A stretch of 64,000 bases of DNA, taken from Diphasiastrum complanatum (lineage: Eukaryota; Streptophyta; Lycopodiopsida; Lycopodiales; Lycopodiaceae). The translations under genes and the position numbers were made by a program. The notes under the pieces were generated by a model. The model searched no databases. It saw nothing but the letters and a program-made list of their open reading frames with translations, and was not told where the DNA came from. Position 1 is the first letter of the stretch; each line of letters starts with the position of its first letter. The stretch is taken from positions 40,741,631 to 40,805,630 of the forward strand of contig CM055102.1 in the NCBI GenBank assembly GCA_029204225.1, given 5' to 3'. Below are positions 25,420 through 37,400 of this stretch, piece after piece.

Positions 25420-28400
25420 ACGTGTTTGTAATGCAGTGCTACCTTATCCATGGATCAGATTTCACAGAGGATTTGAAGAATTTACTGGACGAAGAAGATC
25501 TAGCATTTGTTCTTCGCTCGAAGCACCGTCCAAATTGTATATTGCAGCTGATCTTCCAAAGCATTGAGCAAGTCGAGCTAGATGACTCGCAGAGATCCTT
25601 ATTGGTACTGTGATCTTTGACACTATACTAAATTGTCAAGATATCTCTGTTATTCAGTTTATTCATCTAATGAAAATATTTCCTCCCACTCCCTCTTTCA
25701 TATTTGGTACTAATGTTATACAAGCAATGTTAATTATATCTACTTGAAGGCTCAATTAGAGAGATTTACTTACTTATTTGATAGACTGTATCTATTGTTG
25801 TGATGTTAATCTTAGAAGGCAGCATATGTTTTTGTGATTGATTCTATTTGTTCAAGATTGTGTAACCCTAGCAACGTTGATGCTCGTGTTAGTTGAAACT
25901 ACCCACTACATAGTGTTTGCCGTGATACCTACTTGTTGGACTGAATGTAAAGGCCTAGTGAAGACTTGAACCATTACTAGGTTGATTTTCATAATTTGTG
26001 AGAGTTTAATCTCTCCAAGGGATATAGTCATTTCATCGCACAAGAAAAATTATTCATTTCAATTCAAACAAAGGACAGACTAAAGACCCTCATATGTGGC
26101 AATAATTAGGAAGGAGATAGTTAATTCGAGATACATTGCTCTAGAATCTTTTTTTTGATCTTCATTCTCTTTCCTCTAGGTTAAGCCTTGGGTTCTTGTG
26201 AGAAATATTTACCCCATTTGGTTCGTCATGTGACGTTGGATGGATATTGTGATGGTGCTAAAGGCTAAGCTATTACTGAACACCACAAATATAGAAGTGA
26301 TTGAGAGGTATACTTATGGATTTATATTGCTCTTTTGTTTCTTCCTATCAAAGATTGAGTTTAGATGCAATTGCTTTTAAAGAATACTATGGGTGCTTAG
26401 AGTAATGGATGGGTGGTTTGGCTCCACAGCGTCCTTTTGGTGTTCTTGCAGGCTTGATCCTTGGGTGAACATTACACTACTACAAAGCTATCGGTTGGAG
26501 TTTACGGCATACCAAACGGTTCACTATCCGCTGCAAACTTTTTCGATTTGCTTCGAAAGTTCTTGGTTTTCCACCAACAAGCTTGGTTCTACAATGTTTC
26601 ACGTAGAATTCGCTCAAATTCATTGCTTTGCTAAGCTCTTCCCTTTCGAGAATTTGTGCATAGCCTTGAGTGCCAAAGCTGTCGTTCCAACGATGATTTT
26701 GTCAGCAACCAAACTCGATTGCATCCACTCACGGCTCTGACACCAAGTTCACAAATCTAGATTAACGGAATCACACAACCACACAGATTCATCACAGGAA
26801 CAAACATAAACGCCCTCCACCAGCAAACTCCCACACCCAACTGTATTGAAATTACAAGTAACAGAGAAAGAGTATAGTATATATAAAAACTAGGGCTCAA
26901 TAAAGATTAGCCCAATCGTCTAGAAGCTTAGAGAGAGAAAAAGAACCGCAAAAGAAAAACAGTTAAGGATTGCACTTTTAACCTATAATACCGTTGGTTT
27001 TATTCTTTTTGATTACATGTCTCCTTTGTATTGTCTTGTATTTGTTGAAATTTAATTCCACTGTAAACCATTTTTTTCGTAGCATGCATAAAACCTTTGA
27101 AATCTGTCATAGGCAGACACTTGCATCTTTGAGCTGTTTCTGCAAACAAAGTTGACTTGCGAAAATGAACAAGAACTGGTGTTAGAATCCCCATCGTCAT
27201 TCCGGTAATTGCTAAGACACAAATAGGTGACGAACGCTACGTTACCGCCCATCCATAGTGGTACTGCCAACTCTCCCCCTGTGCACTTGAGCTATAGACC
27301 ACCATCAAGCAAGCTCGGATCTCCGATAAGCCAGTCCCATACCACCATTCCTTATCCTTGACCCTCGCCTAGGCCCTACATACATCCTGAAGCCTAGATA
27401 ATCGTCCTGACCTGACCACCAGTGGAAGAGCTCTTCATTCTCCATGATAGAATGAATGACAAGCTCATGGAGATCCACCCCTATATACATAGTCTAGGTG
27501 GGGTCATCTCCGACCATAGGAGTCACGCATGACCATCGGCACGTGGCAGTTGTGCACACTGACGCAGGTCCATAACAGAGGGCCGCACGCCAATTGAACA
27601 TTGACACGTGGCACCCAAAAGACCTATACCTCCAGATCAGCGTTCCGTCCCATAAATGAGACCGTCACCTCAAGTTACCTGTTGCGTGCCCTTATGGGTA
27701 CGTAACATTAAATGTTCGAATCCCCATCGTCATTTTGGTCATTGCTAAGACACAAAGAGGTGACGAACGCTACGTTAAGACCGTCATGGCTTATCGGAGA
27801 TCCGAGTTTGCTTGATGGATGGTGATCTATAGCTCCAACGCCCGAGGGAGACCTCTATGGGTGGGCGATAACGTAGCATTCGTCACCTGATTGTGTCTTA
27901 GCAATGACCGGAACGACGATGGGGATTCTAACAACTGGCCACAGTCTCAACATGTAGAAATATTCACAATCTTGATTACAAAGTAGTGAGTTCAAAGGAG
28001 CATTCAATTGCAGAGATTGCTACAATGATAATTAATTTTCGAGATCTTGCATCAATTAAAGGATAATTTTTTTTTTATTGACACTTCTCTAGCAATTAAG
28101 ATCCACTCTTGTAAATATAAATGGAAAAAAAGTGGATCTTAACAGGTCAATAGATACACACTTGTTTCTAGTACCCAAAATTGAAACTTCTTTGAATGCA
28201 TCCCATGACCAGAACTGCATCCCTGCCACTCGGTACCAATTTGTTGGATAGCCCTCAAAATATGCCAGTGCTAAATCTGCTCTCTTCTTTAGGAGTGTTC
28301 ATCAAGCGGAAGTAATGGTCCATGTGAAACAACCAAGCTTCACAACTCGAACATCACGTTCCCCTTTGAAGGCCAGCGGAGCTTTTACTTTGGCAGTCTT

Positions 28401-31400
28401 CCTTGGGTCCTTCGTGTTTCGTGTTGGTGTATCTCTTTGTCTGAGTGGAGGAGGTGCCCTTGCATTCCTTCTTGTTTCCTCCATCTCTTCAAACCTGGCT
28501 TTGAGTTGTGTTAGCCCGTCTCTCGTCTCTCTGGCAAGGTCAAATTGACTTTCATGGCTTGCATTGATGGTTGCCATTCAAACTCCATGCACAGTCAACG
28601 CTTGCCACTTGGAAGTACCCTGACACATAGGCAAGCTAGTAGGTGGACAGTCTGACACGTGTCACTCATGCATTGGACCAAGTGTCCCAATGAGCATATG
28701 ACACATGTCCTGTTGACCCGTCCATTGACGTCCGACAAGTGTCACTCATGCACCGGACCAAGTGTCCCAATGAGCATATGACACATGTCACATTGACGGG
28801 TCAACCCTTCTTACTTTTTAGGAGGTTAGTCCAACAAACTCTCATGAGACTTAGTACCCCCTTGGCCATCTCGGATTTAGTCACTATAACAGATATTTCC
28901 ATTGCAATTTACAATTGTCTCCACAGGCCGGTGACTTAGCCATTTACAAACTAATAATTACAGTTTACCATTTACATTGGGCAAGGGATTCAACCATGTG
29001 ACATCCCTTCCTTCCTCAGATGACATCGTCCTCGATGGCAAAGTTTGGATACTGTGCATGCAACCCATGCGCGGTCTCCCAGGTAGCACCACTGAGAGGT
29101 CGTCCATGCCATGCAACCAAGTACTCACGGAGCAAACGATTCCACAACCGTCTATGCCTCCGGTCCAATACTCTCGCTGGTCCATGCATCACCTCCCCAT
29201 GCTCCTGAAACAATACAAGGCAGTCAGCCAACAAGTTATCACCGTCATGTAAAACCTTCTTTAAGCGTGAAACATGGAAAACAGGATGTACCTTACAACC
29301 GACAGGCAAATCCAATTCATAAGCAACGTTATTAATCTTTCTAAAGGTCCACAGTATCTAGGTGACAACTTATAACACTTCCATGTCTTCAGGGTTCTCG
29401 AGTCCTTTGGAGTCCTGAGAAATACAGTATCTCCTTCCTCGAACTCTCTTGGCGTACGATCCAGATCAGCATATGTCTTTGCTCGATCCATCGCCGCTTT
29501 TACATTTTCCTTTGCTAACTCCAACATCTGTTGCATATGAGTTAGAAATTCCATAGAAATAGGTGTCTTATGAGGCATACCTATAGTAACTGGACTGGCT
29601 GGTCTAAAACCATAATTTAGCTCAAAAGGACTCATCTTCGTAGATGCATTCTTTTTATCATTATAGGCAAACTCCAACAATGGTAGGTAACGTTCCCATT
29701 GCATTTGCCTTTCACTCACATACGCCCTAAGCATATCTTCCAAGGTTTGGTTAACTCTCTCACTCTGCCCATTTGTTTCAGGATGATCAGAACTACTCAT
29801 TCCCAACTGCACCTCTAACTTCTCAAATACTGCAGTTCAAAAATTGCCAGTAAAACGAGAATCCCTATCAGACACAATGGATCTAGGTAATCCATGAAGT
29901 CTGAATACATGCTGTATAAACAAATCAGCCGTACCAAGTGCATCAATCTTATTACTAGTTGGGATAAAATGAGCCATTTTCTTGAGTCTGTCAACCACAA
30001 CTAGGATAGCATTATGTTGTTGCTGCGTATGCGGTAATGTAATAAATCCTATCACCACAGTAGGGCACACCCAACCTTGCCTACTCCCTGATATAGAGTA
30101 AGCCCCTCCTAGCCCAGTGTGAGGACTGGTAGCATGCAACTGCCAAGTGTCGGCCACGTGTCACTGACGTGGCCGATTGCACGTCGGGACCCAACTGGGA
30201 GCCCTATCCTGCTGACAAGCTCCCTAGGCTGTGTTAGGCCCACCATAGCTATGGACCGTGCTGGAGCACACTACTCACACTGTCTTGCCCTGTTGGTCAT
30301 GTACGCTGGACACGACCCTGACTGTGGTATCTGACCTATCTGTGTCCTCTAGGGTTCGGCACTGGTTACGAGCTCGTAACACTCCCTCCCCCTTAAGAAC
30401 CGTCTTGGTCCTCTAAGACAAAGTCTGGAAAAATCTTGCGAAGGACGCTGCCTCTTTCCCAAGTGGCATTCTCAACATGCTGATCATTCCACTTAACCAG
30501 ATATTCTCGGTATAGAGTATGACGAGTCTGCGTCTCTCTACTATCAAGAATCTCTTCTGGTTCATGTGGAGGTTGTTGAGGATCCAATGGGAGAACTAGA
30601 ACACTGTCCCCTACTAGATTGTCTGATTTGGTTAAGGCTTTTCGTAACTGACTTACATGAAAGACTGGAAAAACCTTACTGCTGTGTGGGAGTTCTAGTT
30701 CATAGGTGACCTCGCCTAGTCTCCTACTGATGGTAAAGGGACCACAATACCTTGGAGACAACTTAGCACACACTCCTGATTTGAGGGTTTTAGAGTCGAC
30801 TGGGACTCTTAACTAGACTTCCTCACTAGTGGAGAACTGCACATCCCGTCTGTGTGGATTTGCATAATGCCTGGCTCGATCCTGGGACTGCCTAATGCTA
30901 CGCTTAGCATGTTCTATCATCTGGTTTAGGTCCTCTAAAAAGTTTCTGGCTGCTTCAACTTTTTCTTGTTTAAACCCTACAGCTGTGGGTGAGTGTGGCT
31001 GAAAATCGTACATCAGCATAAATGGGTTGTATCCCGTAGCTGAATGTTTGGTACTATTGTAAGCAAACTCTAATATCGAGAGATACTCCTCCAGCACCTG
31101 ATTTACCCTCTCTGTTTGACCGTCCGTCTGTGGATGGTCGGTGGTACTCATGTTAAGTTTAGTATGGAGATGATGGAATACTGCCCTCCAAAAATTTCCA
31201 ATAAACTTACTGTCCCGGTCGCTGACTATGCCGGAAGGTAGACCGTACAATTAAATAGCTCGTCTACAAACAACCTCGCTAACTCTGGAGCTCTAACGGT
31301 TGTTTTGGTCGGAATGAAATGAGCCATTTTGGTCAGACGGTCAACTGTGACCCATATAGCGTCATTACCCTTTTGGGTTTTAGGCAGGCCTACTATAAAA

Positions 31401-34400
31401 TCCATGGAGATACTCTCCCATTTACCAGCTGGTATTTCTAAGGGATGCAACAACCCTCCTGCCTTTAAACGCTCTGCTTTGTTTACTTGACATTTCTGGC
31501 AACTGGTTACATACTGGTGGACATCCTTTTTCATACTGGGCCAGAAAAATTGCCTACGAAGAAGCTCATAGGTCTTCTGTATGCCTGGGTGTCCCGCACT
31601 AGGATTGTCATGACATTCATATAGGACCTGCTGCCTATAATCCTCTGAATTGGGGACACATACTCTATCTCTATAGAGCAAGTACTCATCTTGAATGGAA
31701 TACTGTTTCCATTTGAATCCTTGAGTCAACTGACCCTCAACCCCTGGGGTTTGCTTGGGTAATACAGGCTCAGAATCCTCAACGTCATCTGACGACGTAT
31801 ACTCGGACTCGTCATCATCCTCAACGGAAGCTACCGTATTCTTGGATGAACTGGCACCAGCCTCGGGAATTGGTTGTGGAGTCTGTAACTGTCTGCTCTG
31901 GACTGAGTTCCAGATAGTAGAGAAGAATGCATCATGCTGGCATTTCCCTCTCAAGGACTCGAGTAACTCATTACGAATCTGAGTAAAGCTCAGCTCGTTT
32001 ATCATAGGCATTCTGCTAAGGGCATCTACTACTGTATTGAATTTTCCACGTCTATATCTGATAGACATGTCAAACTCTTGCATCAACTCTGCCCAACGAG
32101 CTTTCCGACTTCTAAGCTCAGGTTGATTGCAAAGGTATCTGAGACTTTCATGGTCTGTCAGGACCTCAAAGTTGGCACCATATAAATAATGCCTCCAAGT
32201 CTTAAGGGCATGGACTATAGAAAAGAGTTCCTTTTCATAGGCACTGTACCTAGTCTGAGCTAGCTCGAGTTTTTTACTCTCGAACGCAACTGGTCGTCCA
32301 CCCTGAGTTAGCACAGCACCTACTGCAAAGTCGCTAGCATCTGTTTCGACCACAAATGGCTGATTGGGGTCGACGACCTTTAAAACTGGTGCTGTAGCTA
32401 AGGCTGTTTTGAGAGCATCAAAGCTCTCCTGCTGTGCGGACTCCCAAATGAACTCCTTTCCCTTCCCCTTAAGAAGATTTGTCATGGGAACTGCTATCTG
32501 AGCATATTCCTTGACAAATCGTCTGTAATATCCCGCCAAACCAAGAAAGATCTAAAGTTCCAAAATATTTTGAGGTCTCAGCCAACTGAGTATGGCTTTA
32601 ACCTTATTTGGGTCCATCTTAATCCCATCTGAAGAGATAATGTGACCCAAATATGCTACTTCTTCAACGAAGAATTCACACTTGGATTGTTTAGCATAGA
32701 GCTTATGCTTTCTGAGTAGTCGAAACACCTTTTTGAGGTGTTTTAGATGCTCCTTCCTCGTTCTGCTGTAGACGAGGATGTCATCTAAAAATACGACTAC
32801 AAACTTACCCAAGTATGGTCTGAGGACACTGTTCATCAAGGTCATAAAGGTAGCTGGAGCATATGTGAGCCCAAATGGCATCACCTTAAACTCATAATGA
32901 CCGTGACGAGTCCTAAAAGCTGTTTTCAAGACATCTTCCGATTTTATGCGGCCTTGATGATATCCTGATCTAAGGTCTATTTTGCTGAAAAACTTAGCCC
33001 CGTCGAGTTGGTCAAACAACTCGTCTGCCCGAGGCATAGGGTATTTATTCTTAATTGTGACCTTATTGAGGGCTTTGTAATCTACTCAAAGACGCATAGA
33101 CCCCTCTTTCTTTTTCACCAATAGGACTGGTGAGGCCCATACTGGTCTGAATTTGGCCTTTCCCAAGATAATCTGTTAACTGCCTAGTTATTTCTTCATC
33201 CTCTGTTTGGCTGACCCGATACGGAGGTTTAGACACAGGTGCTGTACCTGGTACTAGGTTTATTACATGATCTACCTCTCTGCTAGGTGGTAAACCATGT
33301 GGCAAATCTTTAGGAAAGACATCTTTAAATTTAGACGATAAAGTTTCTAATTTACTGATTTTCTGCTGAATAGAACTGGAAATAGAAACTTCAGGAATAA
33401 ACTGAAAGTCACATAAGAATACCTGATGGTCTTCGTCTCCAATTAGCTGACAGAGCTCTGAACTGCAGACCATAGGACTGTTAGGAACATCATGCTCCCC
33501 ATGCAACTGGATCTCTCGGCCTTTATGCTGAAAGCTGAGGGTGTTCTCCTGATAGTTTCTGTGGAGGGAAGGTCCTAAACTGTAGAGCCAATCTCTCCCG
33601 AGAACAATGTCTGTGCGATCCAGGTGCATTATCTGAAAGTTTATTTCATCTTGGTACCCCTGAATACCAAGATTCAAATTACTTACCATAGTTTCCCATA
33701 TTTTTTTATCTTCACCCTTAGCTAATGAAACTATGTACCTATGCTGACTAGGTACTTCTGGTAGTTTAAGCTTTTTAACCAGGGTGTAGTTGATGAAATT
33801 ATGGGTTGCCCCATCATCAACCATAACTCTTACTGGCTGGTTACCAACTTTCCCATGCATATGTACTAGGTCATGCGGCCCAAAGCTGAAGGGTCTCGCT
33901 AGCATTGCAGAGGTCAGCTGGCAACAATGTTCATGATCTTCATGATACACTTTGATCTCGGAAGCTGCCGAGTCACTGGGGAAACATACAGTCTGAACAA
34001 GATGAACTTGTTTTTTATCTTTCTTATCTTTTTTAGTGAAAGGCATCTTGGGACACTGTCTGACTGTGTGTCCCTTGCCCATACACACAAAGCACAAACG
34101 TTCTTGTTTGGCTTTCTCAAAATCATCTGGTTTTAAGGGCTGTATGAGTGAAGATCGTTTCTGAAGAGCTTCACTTTTAAATTTATCTTGATTCTTTCTT
34201 TTTAAAAATTTCTTTTTAAATTGAAAGTCTTTCTGAGGAGGCTGCTCAGAAAGTGGCTGCTGTCTCGCCCTCTTCCTACCCACTGAATCATCATAGATTT
34301 GAGCATATCTGAGAGCTTGCTCAAGGGTAGTAGGCGAGTTTATCTGGACCTCTACTTTATATTCATCTTTGAGGCCACGGACAAATCCCCTGATTTTCTG

Positions 34401-37400
34401 ATAATCATCCATATTTTTAATCTTGAAAATTGCTTCTTGATACTGCGAGATGTATTGGATGAGGGATTTATCCATTACTGTTCTTTCCCAGGCTTCCCAG
34501 GCTCTATGAAGTTCATTTTCTGGTAGAAATTCTCTTAGGAAAGCTTCTTCAAAAACTTTCCATGACCGGGGAGTCTGCCCAGTCTCCTGGAGATTTAACC
34601 ACCACTTATAGGCCATAGGCCCTAAGGAAAGACTGGCCTTAATAGCTTGCAAATGGTCAGGGGTCTGTTTAAGAGCATGAATGTTCTTCCACTTGCTGAG
34701 GAAGGTTTGTAGAATGTCTGCATTTCTATCCTTCTCTTCCCCATTAAAAGTAGGAGGCTTTAAATCTTTAAAAACACTGGGGTGAGACCGTAAAGTCTCA
34801 CCCGAAACTGATGGAAGTGGAGAAGGGGATAACTGAGAAGTGGAGGGAAGGCTTCCTTTCGCGGAGCTCAAAATTAAGCTTTTGAGTTCAGCGAACAAGT
34901 CGTCCACACTGGACTTGAAATTGGCTAATGCCAACTTCAGTTCATCCACTTCTGTTACCAACTGGAGAAACTGCTCCTTGGTAACCAGTTCATCGAGTTC
35001 TTCGGCGAACTGTTCCTGTTCTTCCAATTCCATGGGTTCCTTCCCTTTACTGTAAACCAAGGCTTCTGTTTCAAGTTCGTCGAAGCCTCTCTCCGGGGGT
35101 TGATTAGGTCCCTGAGGAGTGGTCATCTTCGGAACTGAAAGAGAGTTACCTTAACTTCTGAAGGAAAAAAAGTCTAAAAGACTAATTTACAACTGTACAA
35201 GGGAAAAGAAAGATGACTTAGCTGTTTCTGAGGACTGTACTTCCAAAGAAAAGATGAAGAGGAACCCTCTCAGCTCTTTTACCCAAGATTTCAGACCTGC
35301 TGTCCCGGAAAATCCCAGTTTGAAGCTTCAAAACGGTGCTAAATTTCCCGGCTCTTGAGTTGAGTAGCTGACTGATCTGATTTCAGGTGTGGGGCTTCAA
35401 CAAACCGAGTGAAAACCGGAATTTTACAACAAGAAATTCGGAATTTTTTGTATCCCTGCCCTTGCTGGCTGGACAGCAACCTATCTGGCCCAATTATCTG
35501 AAATTTAAGGCCCAAAACTCGTTTGAATTTCTGATCTGACTTCAGGTAGTAGGTCGCTGGTCTGTGGCAATCTAGTTTGCAGTTCAAACTACTGAAAAAT
35601 CCTCAAAAACAGTGGTGAAAAACCAATTTTTCACCTCCCTGTCCAGCGCTGGCCCTGTTGGGAATTTTCAGACTAAACTCCACTCAGATTTACTGAAATC
35701 CCTTTTTGAAATCAGAGATAGATCCCTGTATGTACAGCGATGGATCTACTGACTAAATCCTACTCTATTTCCGCTGGGAAATCTGTAGAGAACCCTCTGA
35801 AATCTGTAAAAAAACAGCTGTCTATCCAGCGAGTTACCTCTACCAAGAATCTGACTCCTTACTATTGTGATTTCTCAGTGAAAATCAGAAGTTTGAAGGC
35901 TGCTCCTACAACGATTCTCCTCTAATCTTTTCTGAAAAAGTCAGAGATCTTTCCTATCTTTTGATAGCTTTCTCTACTGCTGCTCCTGAACTCCCTAGGA
36001 TGGAGATGGCTCTGATTCCAGTGTAATAAATCCTATCACCACAGTAGGGCAAACACTAACTGATCCACCCAACCTTGCCTACTCCCCGATATAGAGTAAG
36101 CCCCTCCTAGCCCAGTATGAGGACTGGTGGCATGCAACTGCCAAGTGTCGGCCACGTGTCACTGACGTGGCCGACTGCACGTCGGGACCCAACTGGGAGC
36201 CCTATCCTGCTGATAGGGTCCCTAAGCTGTGTTAGGCCTGCCATAGCTATGGACCGTGCTGGAGCACACTACTCACACTGTCTTGCCCTGTTGGTCATGT
36301 ACGCTGGACACGACCCTGACTGTGGTATCTGACCTATCTGTGTCCTCTAGGGTTCGGCACTGGTTACGAGCTCGTAACAAGTAAACATGTAATAAAGTCC
36401 ATGGAAATACTCTCCCATCTCCCTCTGGTATAGGTAACGTGCGTAATAATCCAGGCACTTCAATTCTTTCAGCCTTATTAACTTGACACTTATTCCAATG
36501 TGTCACATAATGGTTTACTTCTTTCTTAAGTCTAGACCACCAAAAGTTACGTGTATCAACTCATAGGTTCTATCCACTCTAGAATGACCAGCACTAGGGC
36601 TACGTGACAGAGATGCAAGATCCTCTTTTGCAGCACCTCACAAGCTGGAATAAGCGCCTTGCCATTTCTCATCACTATTCCATCTTCTATGGAATTCTTA
36701 AGATAAGTGTGAAACAAGGTAGAAGAGCTCTCCTCTTGAGATGCATGGCCATGACTCACCTCTTGGTCCATTTTCTTATAGTGAGGATCTTCCTGCTGAG
36801 CCTTTCCTATCTCAGATAGTAAGTCATTTTCAATGACTACAAATGACATCCGATACACTACATGAGATAGTGCATCTACCACACGATTCTCGACACCTTT
36901 CTTGCATCGAATCTCCATCAGGAATTCTTGCATGAGCTCAGACCATCTGGCTTGCCGGCCTCTAAGGTCTGGATGCTTACAAAAGTATCTCAAGGTATCA
37001 TGATCAATGAATACCTCAAATTCCAATCCATATAGATAATGCCTCCATGCCTTTAATGCGTGAACTATGGCATACAACTCCTTTTCATGAGTTGGATAAT
37101 TTTTCTGAGCAGGGTTGAGCTTCTTGCTCTCAAAGGCCACATGCCTACCCTCTTGCATCAGAACTGCTCCCACAACAATGTCACTTGTATCCGTATCTAT
37201 AACATAGGGCTTTTGAGACAATCTTTAGAGTGACGCACTCAGCAATAGCTTGCTTTAGCTGATCAAAGCTTGCTTGCTGCACCAAATCTATTTTTTTGAG
37301 TCAAATCAGAAAAGGTGCTGCAACATAGGAGTATCCTTTAACATATTTTCTATAGAATACTGCCAATCCAAGAAAAGAACAGAGTGCTGTCAAATCAGCT

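Larger units (their letters stand above)
30038..36379 (-). mobile_element. Second copy of the young chromovirus family (copy 2), nested in the outer element
   Basis: 6342 bp, - strand. The 5' LTR is 36022-36379 (358 bp) and the 3' LTR 30038-30381 (344 bp, lacking 14 bases). By eye the LTRs differ at about 10 positions besides the gap, so it is older than copy 1. Flanks are GGTAA (30033-30037) and AGTAA (36380-36384), a target duplication with one mismatch. It interrupts the integrase core of the outer element just after the first catalytic Asp region. Gag-pol is broken by several lesions. Confidence 0.95.
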
